This document shows, one piece after another, positions 43,203-56,373 of a stretch of DNA of 64,000 nucleotides (positions are counted from its first letter, which is position 1; each line of letters opens with the position of its first letter). Source of the DNA: Galaxea fascicularis (Eukaryota > Cnidaria > Anthozoa > Scleractinia > Euphylliidae); the NCBI GenBank assembly GCA_948470475.1, contig OX419336.1, forward strand, positions 3,808,484-3,872,483. Direction: 5' to 3'. Position numbers and translations under genes: made by a program. The notes under the pieces were generated by a model. It searched no databases and was not told the DNA's origin. It saw only the letters and a program-made list of their open reading frames with translations.

Positions 43203-43352
43203 ACAATGGTCGTAGGAGGCAGCTTTTGTGTGGAACTTCCGCCATACAGCGTGCTTTCAATTCCTTGCATACTATTGGCTCGCTGATGAACAATGCAGCC
43301 CACACATTAAATGACCAGAAGGAAAACAGATATTGTTCCATTCGGCATTGTT
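43203..43352. promoter_or_regulatory. Cluster of SOX-type core sites upstream of SoxE
   Basis: AACAATGG (43203-43210), AACAATG (43289-43295), ATTGTT (43332-43337) and ATTGTT (43347-43352) lie within 150 bp, 230 to 380 bp before the SoxE start. The last two are spaced 15 bp apart. Clustered sites could support self-regulation, but 6-bp cores occur by chance often. Confidence 0.35.
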
Positions 43353-43531
43353 CAAAGTCAGCTTGGATTTCCATCATTTGTTTCCACTCTGGTGTTGAAA
43401 ATTCGCCACTGGACCACCAACGAGGGTTCCGATCTGAAGGTTTTCGGACGAAATTCGAGCTGACTTTTAGTAGAACTCGCGCGTTTTCCACTGCATCACG
43501 TGTTTCCTATTCCGTCACGTGATTCGAAGAA

Positions 43532-43552
43532 ATGTCATTTCTCTGCCAGTGA
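43532..43552 (+). other. Short upstream ORF before SoxE
   Basis: ATG with five further codons and TGA ends 26 bases before the SoxE start codon, in a different frame. It would dampen translation if it lies within the mRNA. Confidence 0.35.
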
Positions 43553-43578
43553 TATTGGAAATTGTGATCAACTCGACA

Positions 43579-44922
43579 ATGGCCGCGGTAACGACTGGAG
43601 TCACTACAAACGCGATCACAAACGGGCAGCCTGAACTCGGAGAAGTGAAAATTGAAAAGGTAGAACAGATCAAAACCAGTGATCAGAACTTTAACTGGAA
43701 AATTACGACGACGGCGCCCTCCTTTGTTGACGCCTCAGCGCTGAATGTGACGACAACGGTAACAGCAGAAAACACAGCAACTGAGAACGCTGTGGTCTCC
43801 GAATGTACGCAAATCGATGCTGCCGCTTTTAAGCTGGCTGGATTGCCCGTTAAGACGCAAATTATGCCTGGGCCGTACTCTGAAGTACAGCTACCGAAAA
43901 AGGAAAATCATGTTAAACGGCCGATGAATTCGTTCATGGTTTGGGCGCAATCTGCCAGGAGAAAACTTGCGGAGCAGTACCCTCATGTTCACAACGCTGA
44001 GTTGAGCAAAATGCTGGGTAAACTATGGCGAATGCTTCCTGCGGCCGAAAAACAACCATACGTCGATGAAGCAGCCAGGTTGGACAAAAGACACAAAGAG
44101 GAATTCCCTGATTATAAGTATCGGCCGCGCAGAAGGCAAAAGGCAATGAAGAGGCCGTATGTTCAAGCGCGAGTCGCAGTTACTCCGGGGTGGGCTGGTG
44201 GCCAAGCGCAAACGCCAATCGCAATGAATGGGACAGCAACGATCGCAACTCAAAATGGCACCTTTCCTCCCACAGTTTTAACGCAAAATTCCCAAGTGGC
44301 TCAGGTTTTCCAGCAAGGAATACAACAGGTTCAAGCGGTAAATAGCGCGGGCACTGTAACGTACGCCCCTATCGGCAGTGTGGGTTATGTTCCAACGACT
44401 CCCATTCCGGGAGGTAGTATGATTTTACGACCGACTTTCGTTACAACGGCGGTAACGAATCCAACATCCATCCAACCTGCAGCCACTGTAACCGTACAAG
44501 CAGTGAGGTCCACGGTGGCAAACACTTTTCCTACCCCCAGTTACGCGATTCCCCTGACCCAGTACGCTGGTACCCCAATTATCCTTTCTAGCGGTGTCAA
44601 TAACGTGGTTAATTCAACGGAAAACACAAACAACACACAGGAGAAAAGCTCCGAAAACGGTCCACTAACTGTTGTGAACATTTCTGCGTCCATAGCGGGC
44701 TCTATGAACAATACCTTTCCGTCCATTTCTGCCGCGGGACTTGTTGCATCGAATCCAGACGCAGCCGTGCAACAACAGAAAAACGCAGAAAACAGTGCCG
44801 CTGAAGAGAATTCAGCACGAACTGTAGCCGTCCCGGGTAATGGGGATACTCAAGCTGAACGCTCAACAGTAGATCATCCACAAAGCATAGAAGTGAAAAC
44901 TGCGGAAGGTTGCCGTATATAA
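43579..44922 (+). CDS. SoxE-type HMG-box transcription factor
   Basis: A single-exon frame of 447 residues. The ATG at 43579 is chosen because the frame has no earlier ATG, only a GTG at 43519. The HMG box at residues 111-189 reads [20 protein letters not shown] then [20 protein letters not shown] and ends in [10 protein letters not shown]. RPMNxFMVW marks the SOX family, and [23 protein letters not shown] is closest to group E (SOX8/9/10). The box bends DNA at (A/T)ACAAT sites in the nucleus. The vertebrate SoxE dimerisation helix before the box is not evident. The long tail is rich in Thr, Gln, Asn and Pro, as in activation domains, and ends after VKTAEGCRI. Vertebrate SoxE genes have introns within the box; here there is none. 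Confidence 0.92.
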   Translation: MAAVTTGVTTNAITNGQPELGEVKIEKVEQIKTSDQNFNWKITTTAPSFVDASALNVTTTVTAENTATENAVVSECTQIDAAAFKLAGLPVKTQIMPGPYSEVQLPKKENHVKRPMNSFMVWAQSARRKLAEQYPHVHNAELSKMLGKLWRMLPAAEKQPYVDEAARLDKRHKEEFPDYKYRPRRRQKAMKRPYVQARVAVTPGWAGGQAQTPIAMNGTATIATQNGTFPPTVLTQNSQVAQVFQQGIQQVQAVNSAGTVTYAPIGSVGYVPTTPIPGGSMILRPTFVTTAVTNPTSIQPAATVTVQAVRSTVANTFPTPSYAIPLTQYAGTPIILSSGVNNVVNSTENTNNTQEKSSENGPLTVVNISASIAGSMNNTFPSISAAGLVASNPDAAVQQQKNAENSAAEENSARTVAVPGNGDTQAERSTVDHPQSIEVKTAEGCRI

Positions 44923-47900
44923 ATGACCCAGAAAATTATAATCTTTGCTGCGAAACTCTTGATTCTCTACAGTAAGTACGTAGAATTTAAAAAGTGAGCG
45001 TCTATCCATTCTTGTTTATTTATTTACCCTTAAAAATTTGTAACGTGGTACCAATTCGGTCAATGCTTGCAAAGCATGGTAGCATGCTCGTTTGTAATTT
45101 GTGTTGGTGGTAATGGGTTTTTTTTTTTGGTACGTTAAGTGAAAAGTTTAAACACGTGCTTTTGTGCCTGTATTGTATGCTCAGATTTTGCACAAGTACA
45201 TAAAGGCCAACAGTTTTTAGACCAGAAGCGATTGTCTGGATAAAATTGATTTATTATGTTTTGTCAGTGTTTCGTGCGCGTCATCACCTCGTTCCTTTGT
45301 ACAATTCTTTTGTGGGAAGAATACACTCGTGGTTAGCTCATTGTTTGCCGTCTCTGCGCGGTTTTTGGACAATTGAAAGGATTTTTAATTGTACGGAAGA
45401 TTAACAGTTGTGCCTGGCTTGTTTCGTTTGGGGAACAGAAAACGGTTTACATCGTTTTCCAGCCGAATATTCTAATTATGCCTGCGATTTTTACACGCCT
45501 TTGGATAACAAGGTGTGTCTTACATTTTCGAATAACTTCGTATATTCCACTTTTTCACGAACATCAAAAAAGGTGACATCGATGGATGAATGAGATTCTT
45601 TTATGTAATACACTCAAACGCCATTCGCTATACATTCTATGAACTTTGCTTCAACACATTCACTACTGACGGGCAAAAGACATTTCCTTTTCATTTTATT
45701 TACAGCGGGGAATGCTTTTCAGGGTCAAAGGTATTATACTGATAAAAATGGTATGGTACGAACCTTGGAGAACGATTACAGAACAAAGCCGCTTGAAGAA
45801 CCATTGTTAAATCGAGTATTGACCATGTTGTATTGTTCTGTCGAGACAAGATGTTGTAAGAAAAGGCTTGTGCATCGTCTTTTAAAATGTTTGGGATTTC
45901 TCTTACAACAAAAAGTTCTAAAGGAGTCTTTCAATTCACTTAAGATCATTTAATAGGATGGGTTTTTATGGTAATCAATGGTAAGGAGCATGTTTCAAGA
46001 TATTGCAGGATTTTTTCTAGTTTTTAAATCCAGAAGATGTTTAAGCCATTTACTTTTGCATCTTCTAGTAAGAACTTTGCATATGTCACATCTCTTGTGT
46101 GTCTAACTGAACCTTGCATCACTCAATTTGGTCAGTAATTGTGCAAAAAAGACAAGTACAACTGTACACTGTGGTTTAAACCATCCAGTTAGTTTGACTT
46201 GACATAAGGACTGTTCAATTGCACAGTTCAGTAAATGCTCAAATCTTGGCCATTGATTGCTAGTCACCAGCGGCCCATTCCCTCGAAAGTCCCTTAAACT
46301 TTTTGGGCCTGAAAAGCCATTTCAAAAACTATGATCCGTTTATTCTAAAAAGCTGGTGTTTTACTATGATTTCAAGATATGAAAGGGCGAATTTGTTGCA
46401 AAGTTTTATGCCTGGAAACGTCTTTGTTTTTAAGATATAAAGGAAATTATGGCACCCAAAAAGTTTTGGGAGTTTCGAGAAACAGGGCCCAGGGCCATCA
46501 GATTTTGAAGCAGACTTCTGACTTAAGACAGGCTTGAGCCTTGTTCTCACTACCAGGCAAAATACCTGGCTGTTCTCAAAAAGTAAGTCATGATGCTTTG
46601 AGCATTTGGTTAAATCTGACATTATTATTCAATTAGATTTGAGGATTATATAGCCTGAGTTTTATGCTACTTAAAATTTATCTGGAGATCACTGAGCAAA
46701 AAAATTCAACAACAGCACCAGCAATACTCTTGTTTCTATTTTGAAAGTACACATAAAAACTCAATTTACAACTGGCCAGAATAGTTTTTCACTGCTTTCC
46801 AATTTGAAGGCAGAATTAAAGCGATAAATGCTATGGAATGGATACTGAACTATTGCTGGATGAGGTTTTTGTGATATCCAGAATAATCAAAGACTTGATT
46901 AATCTGGTTGTCACAAAAACTGGATCCAATAATCATACAGGGCTGTCACTAATTTTTCAAGTAGGTGGGGTTTACAAAAAGCCAGGGATTCAAGTTGCTG
47001 TAGTGAAGTCAAAAGGCTGGTTTTATATCAAAATACCAGGGTTTATAATCTGCAGCTAGATGTTGTCACAGGTGCTTATTTTGAAAATTCACTTTATGTT
47101 TTTGATCAATCAGATTCAATGCATAATAATGCAAATCATTGCCCTGCAAATGGGTTAACTAACTGATCAGGCAAAATTTGTGACAGCAGCATTTTTTTCC
47201 CTGTCCATAGGAGTGATGTAATGTCCCTTGTTTGTGTTGTTTCTTTTTTTTCTCTTAAATAAGCTGACACATTCATTCAACCAACAATATTTTGGAACAT
47301 AAATTTGTTAATTGTGGGTATGAATTTCAGGACCAGGCACACGTTAATATCTACGACAGAGACAATTTAAAATTATAAAATTGCTCATACTGCAGGCAAT
47401 ATTAATCCAAGTATGGCAATGTATTTATGTTACGATCACATGTGCATCTTTTAAAAAGAGTTTCCAGCCTTGTACCTATTAATTTAAGATGTCACTTGTG
47501 TAGAACTGTTCAGTGGTATTTAAATGTAGAATTTGTTTGCATCTTGCTTGGTTAAGTTGACAAGTGTCCTCAGCTGGGATATTCTACCTTCTTTTGCATG
47601 TCTCACTCAGCAAATTGCCAATCAAGTGAACATTTTTAGAAAGTGATATTTTCAATCTTACCCTCACACCATTTGTGTGTTTAAGTGAACTTTCACGTTT
47701 TAGCAAACTTTTTATCAGTGTCACATTATCGTAAGCCACAGCTGATGTTTTAGAAGTTTTCACATAGTTTGAAAGAGACAATTGTTTTTAAAAAGGGATA
47801 TCTAATAGTGAAACAATTTGATAATCATAATTAATTGCTTAGACTAGCTGGCATTAATCTTATTTAAAGAAAAAAACATTTAAACTTATATTAAAAAATA

Positions 47901-49590
47901 GTTTAGGGTTCAGAGCAGAGCAATCATAATGACTTATATAGATAATTGAAGGAAATACGCTGTATAAACTACTTGAGGAATTGATTTAAACAGTCATTCA
48001 AGGACCATAAAAAACTTCCCAGGTAACTGTCCATGTAGTGTGTATTATAAATAAAGTGATTAGTTTTAATATTGGTATCAAAATTTCTACTACTTTTCCT
48101 GTAAGATATTTTATGCCTACGGTTACCGTGTAACTGTCAGAGTAATCACCAATTTTTGAGATTATTGTGTTATTGTTAAGCATTGTGTAAGTATTAAGTG
48201 TGCACTAAAGAGCAGTTCTATATGCCATTTGTATTGTAAGATTTTGACCTTGTGGTATGTTGAAGTTGACATGCTCCTTTCTCACTTACTTGGTATTGGC
48301 TGATCTTAAGAAAATGGTTTTGATATTAGCAGTGTCCATCTGAGACATGGAGTGTTTGTGGCTGTTAATTGGCTGTTAGGAAATTTGTAAAGCAGAACCT
48401 TAAAAATATGACTGGCATTGGACAGTTAAGAACTGTTCTGTGATCATAAAATGTAACACTCCTTTAAGTTCTAATAACATCAAGAGCATCTTCCTTTTTC
48501 CTGCAACACCAGCCAGTGGTTATTAAGAAAGTGACTACCAAACATCTTGATGTCTGAACAAGTTCTTCCAACTTATACCATGAGAATGCACACACGAAAC
48601 TGAGAAGATGCTTTTTGGTATTGGGGCTTGAAGATGACCCATGCACATAACTTGTGTATTAGCTTAATTTAACAAATAACCCAAGAAAGAACAGAGTGAT
48701 AAGACAGAGCTGTCACTTTCACACTTGTTAACAATGAATAAAATGAACCCAAAACAGTCAGGAGTACTGCAAACATTAGGGTCTTTCAGTTGTAACATGT
48801 CACTGTTAAGGGTCGCCCTGCAGAACTACATTGTGGAAAGCTCAGTGGGCACATTTAACTTCAGAGTTCTGTCACTGCATAGACCACTAAATATCTCAGA
48901 ACAATAATTTTTTTATTATTGTAACACTTAGTGGTGTACTTAGTGATAGAATCCACTACATTCATGTTATGCAGGACTCTTTCTGCCTCTTGTAGAGGTT
49001 AAAAAAAAGTCTCGTGATCTTTTGTTTACCATTTCAACAAATCCTTTGACATTACAGCTATTGATAAAGCTCCTGAAATCAATTTGCTGTAAATAACGTC
49101 AGGAAGAAGACTTCCTTAGCCAACCACGACCATCTTTCACAAACTTTTTGGCTGGTCCAAAACTTCTTACTGCTTGGTCAATTCAAAATTTCCTTTGCCT
49201 AGACGCAACTTATTTTGTTTTCACAACATTTTAGGTTTTGCATATGGTTGAAGTTCTGAAATAAACTCTAGCTTTCTTGGGTTTATATTTCAGTGGTATA
49301 TATTGTAACAGCACCTGACTTTGCATACATTAATTGTAATCCAGGAATAATTATTTAATTAATGTGTTTTTATCCGGAATAAACTTGAACAGCATTGTGA
49401 AATGTGAGAGATTGATTTTGTGTCTTATTTCTGAAAAGTTAAACTACAACCTACTGTAACAAATGTTGTCATCAAATTTATTTCTTAACTTAAAGACAAT
49501 GCTTTGAAACCTTACAGCTTGCTCTTCAGTGTTTAGATGTTTTGAGCAATACGATTTGAAATGGAAAAGAGAGGTATTATTCAAGCCTAT
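44923..49590. other. Probable long 3' UTR of SoxE and spacer
   Basis: No coding exon was recognised. The stretch is AT-rich and mostly free of obvious inverted repeats up to about 49400. AATAAA at 49378-49383 followed by GTGAAATGTGAG is a good polyadenylation site candidate, as is GAAATAAAC near 49259. A repeat-like block lies at 46270-46500. Confidence 0.4.
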
Positions 49591-49812
49591 AGGGAGCCTT
49601 AGCACGCGCGTTTTTGAGACGCGAACGGCAACCGGAAGTGAGATGTTTTCCCTTTAACTTGTCTTCACACAACTATATTTATATCGCTCAGTATCTTTTC
49701 ACTATTAAAGACCCTAAGTTTAAAAGTCTGGCTGAGACCGCTATCCTGGGGTGCGAAATATTCACTTCCGGTTGCCGTCCGCATCTCAAAAATGCACATG
49801 CTTAAGCTCCCT
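49591..49812. mobile_element. MITE with ~50-bp inverted repeats
   Basis: AGGGAGCCTTAGCACGCGCG and TTTTTGAGACGCGAACGGCA with ACCGGAAGTGA on the left are mirrored on the right by TCACTTCCGGTTGCCGTCCG, CATCTCAAAAATGCACATGC and TTAAGCTCCCT. Several CpG to CpA/TpG changes separate the arms. No ORF. Confidence 0.75.
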
Positions 49813-49843
49813 TGTGTCTTTCTTGACCTTGCAGAAAGTTTTA

Positions 49844-50272
49844 TCAAGATTTTGAGACTTGCAAAATTGGATCTACCTCACAAGATGAATATTTTTGGAA
49901 AGACTTTAATTTGGAGGACTGGTTTTCTCTAGCCTGTAAATACAGCTGCCTCGCATTGCTCCCTGCCACAGGCAAAGTTTTCTCTAACTTTGAAGTTTCA
50001 AGTTGTAAAATTTCCTGTAACGAAGGATGCAGAGGAGAGGAAAGCATTTTATGTACTACAAACAAGTGACGTGAAAGTAGTGGTAAAGCACTTGAGCCCT
50101 GCATGTGCAGGTCTTGTGTTAGAACTTGGACAAGTTTCTTGTAAAATTTGGAGCCATTTCCAAAGCATGGCACTAGATGTTCTGTCTTTGCTCTATTGTG
50201 GGGTTGCTGTACATGCAACAAAGCCCTGATGTTTTTTTCCTTTTCTTGATTGGGTGGACATGCAGGGCTGGA
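49844..50272 (-). CDS. Unrecognised ORF, possibly an exon
   Basis: A minus-strand frame open from about 50272 to a stop at 49844 encodes roughly 140 residues. It includes LLSRHLFVVHKMLSSPLHPS, LQEILQLETSKLEKTLPVAG and NARQLYLQARENQSSKLKSF. The composition is more protein-like than neighbouring frames. There is no ATG near its start, and TTCAG and TCCAG acceptor-like sites lie just upstream, so it would be a terminal exon if real. I do not recognise the family and no partner exon was found. Confidence 0.25.
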   Translation of the reverse strand, partial: SSPACPPNQEKEKNIRALLHVQQPHNRAKTEHLVPCFGNGSKFYKKLVQVLTQDLHMQGSSALPLLSRHLFVVHKMLSSPLHPSLQEILQLETSKLEKTLPVAGSNARQLYLQARENQSSKLKSFQKYSSCEVDPILQVSKS

Positions 50273-50804
50273 TTATTGATAGCTGAAAAGAATCTTCAAG
50301 TACGCTCAGCTCTTGGTCTTCACTACTATTAGTGGTGTAGAAGTTATGTTCAATGCGATACTCGAGTTAAAATTTTCTAAAACAGAAGTTTAAGGTTAAT
50401 GGCTTCTTTCTTTCTCTTAATTAACGTAATATTTGTTGTCTCTCAATCTTACACCACTTGCAGCATTTCTCACAGAACTTGGCATGCAAAATTAGTTCTT
50501 GTCTTTCTTTGAGTGGTTTGCCTGGTTCCTCTGTTTATTATTCCCTCACAAAAGCCAACCTGTAGAATGAGCACCAAAGAGATTCAGTTTGAGATTCTCC
50601 TAACTGGTATCCAGTAGTTTTTTTAATGACCCAAGGAAAAATCAGTATATGAAGTATATGAAAATTGATACTGAAATGTTGCAGAATAAATCCCTACCTC
50701 TTCCATGAAGAGCATTGGTTTTACATCAAATCACATCAACTTTGTTTAACGAGGGTGACCTGTGGCCCTTGAACTCCAGATTGAATTGGAATTTGGAAAT
50801 GTTG

Positions 50805-50970
50805 ATTTTTGAGGAGAGAGGAAAACCAGAGTACCCGGAGAAAAACCTCTCAGAGCAAAGAAGAGAACCAACAACAAACTCAACCCACATAAGACACAGA
50901 GATCGGGGCTTGAACCCGGGTCACGTTGGGGGAGGTGAGTACTCTCACCACTACGCCATCCTTGCTCCCC
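50805..50970 (-). mobile_element. tRNA-derived SINE
   Basis: On the minus strand it starts GGGGAGCAAGGATGGCG, with A-box-like TAGTGGTGAGAG (50942-50953) and B box GGGTTCAAGCC (50907-50917). The body then holds TGTGGGTTGAGTTTGTTGTT and a conserved CCGGGTACTCTGGTTTTCCT block. The same body block is seen in the duplicated unit at 33323-33720. Confidence 0.65.
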
Positions 50971-53900
50971 TTACAAAGAGTCAATGTGACGCAAATCAAT
51001 TTGTGACATGAAATCAAGAATAGACCCACGCCCCTTCTCACTCAGTCATGTACCAAATGATACTTACTTTTTCATAAATTTGGAAGCCTATGAAAAACCA
51101 ACATTTGGCAAAAAAGGCACAATGCTTCTCAAATAGGTGCACAGATTTCTTTTAAGCAGAAAAAAATTTGAGGTTTTGGTGCACTTAAAGACAATGACAG
51201 AAAAGAAATGGAGATTTTGTGCAAATAGCACATTTTCCTTTCCAGTTACCTGGGACATAAAAATTGGAAAACCTTCTAAGCTGTTCTGTTTTTCCCCAGA
51301 AATTTTGGCCAATTCAAATTGAAGGGCTAGGCACAAAAAGGTATGTGTCAATTTGGCCTTAAAAACCACATATTAAATTATAATTCACTTAAAGTTGACC
51401 TCCTTTGGCCTACAGAGTTGCTATCATGTCAAAAATGTTGGGCTACACTTATTTTGTGAGATGAAGTCCTGAATTTGGAAAATTAGCATTTGAGTTTAGT
51501 CCACAACTGAGCCAACTGAACTAAAAGAAAGAAATAAACCACACATCCAAGGCATTTTCCATTTTTTTTTTAAGTTTGGCAAAAGTCATATGTGGATTCT
51601 TGAATTCTAGTTACAAAATATACATGGGCCTAGGCCTCTGAAGTGTTGACCTGTCTAAGGACAAGTATGGTGAATCTGGAGACATTTTGATGTTAAGGCC
51701 AAATTGTCTCCTTCGCCATTTTTGCACCTCCTTCAACTGGTCACATTATCTCAAGGGTGCATTCCCACGCCACTGTACTTGAAGTGTCGATCAAATCGGT
51801 GGTAGAATTATACGGATTTTTGACATTTGGTTACAGAGACCCATGGAATCAATAAAAAGGTGGACATAGCAGCTAAAAACTGAGAAGCAGCAAAAATTTC
51901 TCACTGTGGGGTATGTACATGTAAGGAACCAGCAAGTTGTGGGGCCAGGTTTTGCCCCTTTGCAAAAATAAAAATAGAGATGTCATTAATTTTTATGTTA
52001 AGGTCTTTTAGCCATAAGGAAGTCAAGTCATGTAAACTCAAGTACTCAATAGATTGCTTGAGTTCCAAAAAAAAAAACAGGATGAAAATTACAATTTTGC
52101 TACTGTTGTTTGTTAAAGAGAGAGGCTTGCATAGATATGTGATGTAGCAGACCATTTTGTGGAATGAGCATGGAGCAGTTAGAAGAGATTAGGTGCTGCA
52201 AATGACCTCAGACAGGACAAATGGAAAATCAAAACTGAAGAACTCAACCAATAAAAAAATTTACCAATTTAATTTAACTTTATTAACATTTATTAGTTTA
52301 ATACTTTGATGTTTATGACTTACAATATCAATAATATTACCAAGCTGAATTTTGTTTATTTTTATTATATTTATTTTTGTTGACAGCTGTCCACATATCC
52401 ATACAAAATTTACAAGGAGTTAACAAAAATTATTTTATTTTTACTTTCTTGAAAGACAATGTACAGTGTAACATGCTAAGTGGGTTTGATTCATTGTACT
52501 TAAGAATAAAACTGTTAAGTAGTTCAGTGTTTTGATGTCTACAATATTAACTAAGTCATCTACTTAGTCTGGCATCTGCAGAGAGTTTGGGGTAATTTAT
52601 AACAATGCGAGACAACCCTGAGGCCCTTGTTTAGACCTGTAATGGCTGACAGGCACATTTCTTAACAAATTTGCTGATGATATTAGGCAAAGACTACTAT
52701 AGAGCTTTGAAAAAAAAAAAAGCCAATTCAATTCTAAAAGAAATGCTTTTGAGCTGTACACAGCTTTGCATCTTCCCTGTAATAATTACTGATAGTCACA
52801 GCAAGTCAGGAATCCCACCCATGCTGATTTTGCCTTGAGGTCCACATTGTTCCAGATTAGTTCAATCTCCATAACCAAAGTAAGGTTATAAGAGCAAGTC
52901 AATATCTACAGTTTTGGCTAAATGGGTTAGACACTAATTCACCCCTTTTAAAGGGATAACGCTCAAAACGTCAGCTTTTAGAACCCCTGTATGGTGGCCA
53001 ATTTACATTATCAACTCCGTTGATAAAACCAAATTCTTGTGTACAACTCCACCACCAACACAGGACCACAGTTTTATGAGAAACCACCCCTTCAGGAACT
53101 TATTAGTTTTGTTCTCAGATAGCCTAAACTGAGAACACAGAGAATCAGTCACAGTTGCATAAAGTTCTTTCAAAGTAAAGGAAATAGTAATCAACATTTT
53201 TCTGCACTAATCATTAAGGTGCAAAATTGACAAGACTGACTGTATATTTCTGGTAAAAAATCTCTTCCAAGATATTCAGCCTAATATCATGGCTTATTTG
53301 GCACAATGTGGACCTTACTGCACAATCTGCATTTCAAATCTACCATCAACATTATTTTCTACTGCAAGCAAAGAAGTCCTTAGATTACTTCTTATATGCA
53401 AATAACAGTTTAACGCACTCGGTTTATTTAATAAAACAGCTTTTAATGTGGGTGCTCTGAGGAAAAAATGCAGACATCTATAAAGTCTAAACAGGTTTTA
53501 ACCACATTATGTTTTGGCACTTGTTACGCCATAACCTTGTAGGAGGCATATCACATTAAAAGTTCATTTGAAAGCATGAAAATGATAATTACTATGTACA
53601 ACGACCTAGCTTCCTTGTCGACATAATCATTATGTCTGCTTATATTATTTTGTTTTTGTTCTGATGGTTAAATAGTCTCATAAAGCAGAACAAGGTATTC
53701 CATAAATTACGTGATACTAATAAGCTCATTGAAATTTCAGACCATCAGTGTCATATATATAATAAATAAGTTAATGTGAAGTATGAAGAATATATTAACC
53801 TACACCAAAAATGGAAAAGATAACTAAATTGTAGCTTTTAGTACAATTGGCAGTTAGATCATAAGTTACATTTACAAAGGAAAATAAATTAAACAGAGTT

Positions 53901-54787
53901 AAATTAATAAATAAATATGCCTTGCAGCATGTCAAGGTTTCCACAAAAGGATAAATTGAGACAGTTAACAAAATGAAGAATACACCATACACTACACTTT
54001 AGCCAGAAAAATTAAACAGCACTTGTAACAACTAAGAAGCTTTTTGCCAAAAAAGAAGCATTGATTGATTTTGTTTTGAGAATAACAAATTAGAGGTAAC
54101 AAAGAACATCTTGTATCACACAGATTGATGAACAGACAAGTGTGTTATGTATTTTAATGTAGATGGAAGAGTACACAACAGCACACGTATGAATAACTGT
54201 TTACAAGTTATTCACTGTCCATCTGTATGATGTAAAATTGTTAAGTTTTCCTTTCTTTTCTGTATGTTTCCAAGTCACTTGCACACCTCACTATCTACCC
54301 CTGAGGCTGTATACAAGACAGACTATTTTGAATCTTGTTGGACTTGCAATAAAGACGAGATAAAACACAAATAGATGGAAAAATAAACAGTTTTGTCAAT
54401 ATTGTTGTTGCTGTTGTGAATACTGATGTTGTTGTTCAGACACAACATTTTTTCTCCCCTTCCCAACACTTCTTCCCCTTACCCACCACTTTCACTGACA
54501 GAGGTGAATAATAATAATTATCATTTGATGGATATTTTCCCCCCTTTTCATTGGCCGAGAGCCCACCACGTGACCTGCAAATAACTGCCTACAAATAATG
54601 ATCTGCTCATGTGTAATATCATGTAAATGCGTTTTTGCTGCAAATAATATTCTGCTCATGCGCAATTGTAACCACGCTAGAATAAATTATTTAACTGAGA
54701 AGGAAACCAATTGATTTCTGCCAGTAGCGCATGCTTACCACTTCCCAAAAAAAAAAGGTATCAAAACAAACTTGGTGATCGAATGAT
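50971..54787. other. AT-rich spacer with repeat traces
   Basis: No gene recognised. A copy of the repeat also found at 59861-60113 lies at about 52950-53045 (shared AGGGATAACGCTCAAAACG-like start and GGTGGCCAATTTACATTATC). An A10 run is at 52710. The stretch is otherwise without structure that I can see. Confidence 0.45.
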
Positions 54788-54821
<34 letters not shown>

Positions 54822-54953
54822 CGTGATTTGCCAGTGTCTCACAGATCAATTATTTGCCTCAGCCTTCGGCTTCAGCAAATAATTGATCTGCTCACCACTG
54901 ACAAATCACGATATTTTGCTCAACCTCGTCCAATAATTGTTAATTATTGTTTT
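54788..54953. mobile_element. Long fold-back element
   Basis: Nested arms: AAAACAATTATTG / CAATAATTGTTAATTATTGTTTT, AAAATATCGTGATTTG / CAAATCACGATATTTT, and CAGATCAATTATTTGC / GCAAATAATTGATCTG around the loop CTCAGCCTTCGGCTTCA. It abuts the next element. Confidence 0.7.
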
Positions 54954-55137
54954 AGTATATACCACACAAGCTGAATAACTAGCATTTATTCAAATAATTT
55001 CCTCTTCAGAAACCGAAACGAGAGGCCATTTTGTTCCTCTTTGGATGCTTGGAGGTGAATAGTACTTTGCTAATCACCTCCGAGTTAACCAATCAGAACA
55101 CGTAAAAAGCACTATTCACTTGTGTGGTATATACTAA
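54952..55137. mobile_element. MITE with TTAGTATATACCACACAAG ends
   Basis: The left end TTAGTATATACCACACAAG and right end CTTGTGTGGTATATACTAA are perfect 19-bp inverted repeats. GAATAGT / ACTATTC and AGGTGA / TCACCT pairs lie inside. No ORF. Confidence 0.75.
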
Positions 55138-55214
55138 TGGGAAATAAAGGGTTAAGGGATAGGAAGGCAACCTCAGGAGTTTCAACAAGTTTGAAATGGC
55201 TGCCTTCAGGAGCT

Positions 55215-55325
55215 AACCAAAGTAAGTGGCGACCTAATTAATTTTTTTTAACCATTTGAGTGAAAATCTATACAAAGTAAGTGGTGGTGAGAAGTAAATT
55301 CTGACAAAGTAGGTAGAGGTCTTCA
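55215..55325 (+). repeat. Interspersed repeat, copy on plus strand
   Basis: AAGTGGCGACCTAATTAATT, then GTGAAAATCTATACAAAGTA, GGTGGTGAGAAGTAAATTCT and GACAAAGTAGGT match the minus strand of 63765-63880. Confidence 0.6.
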
Positions 55326-55434
55326 CCAGTTGCTGGCTTCTGATGAAAGCGCTGGACCTCATACAACATTAAGCTATCTTAATTTCCAACAAGCCTAAAT
55401 AAAAATTGGTCTTTCACATAAATAAGAGCTACAA

Positions 55435-56313
55435 TTATTTCATTTCTTGCACCTTGAGGCAGAATGGCAACAAGCCTTTCTTGGACTTGCCCCCTCGGAG
55501 ACGCAGATCTAGCCACTTTTGACTGTTAGGAATTGTCTTGTCATTCAACACTTCAACATCATAGCTATCAATGTCAACACCTGATAAAGATGATAACACT
55601 GAACTGCTGCTCATTGTACTGACATTTGACTCCAGCTCAGGATCATCGAGGTCACTTGGTGATTGTCTCTTTTTTCTGGGCTGCAGCATCAAAAGCCGGA
55701 CAGCTCCATCAAGATGCCGAAACACATCCAGATTCAAGAGATGAGACTGGATTTCTGATGAGAGGTCACTTGAGTCAGAGGCAAGCCAAACTTTAATGTA
55801 ACCAAAGTCTAGACTCAGCTGTTGGGCCCCATAAAAACTGTATAAAGAATGAAAAAGAAATCACAAATAATCAGAAATAAGACTGAACATTATTGTTATT
55901 AACGGACCTATGTTGACTTATGATTGTCGTTGCTTTTGTTTTGGGTAAGATTCACATGCCAAAATCTTGTGTAATGTGACACCTTCCACAACCTGAGTGC
56001 TCAAGGTTAAACAATCCACTTCCAATGAACTGAACACATTTACCTCCAAAAATCTTTGTGAAGATTTTAATCCAGTAAACTTTGTCTGTGTGAAAAGGTT
56101 TGCCAAATTTAAGAAAAGGTTGGAAACCATGCACCTGCTGTTACACAGGGAGCAGAGGAGTCCTATTTGACCGTACTGCTAGTTAAATTCACCGAACAAT
56201 GACAGTGTGAAACGATCTTGTTGATTTGAATTGACGTGGGTGATCAAACTGCATACATGGGATCATGTTAGGTCTGGTTCACACTAGTGACATAACAACA
56301 TAGTCATAATGAC

Positions 56314-56373
<60 letters not shown>

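Noticed and set aside
43934..44253. Minus-strand frames inside the SoxE box
   Set aside because: Shadow frames of the conserved HMG-box coding sequence.
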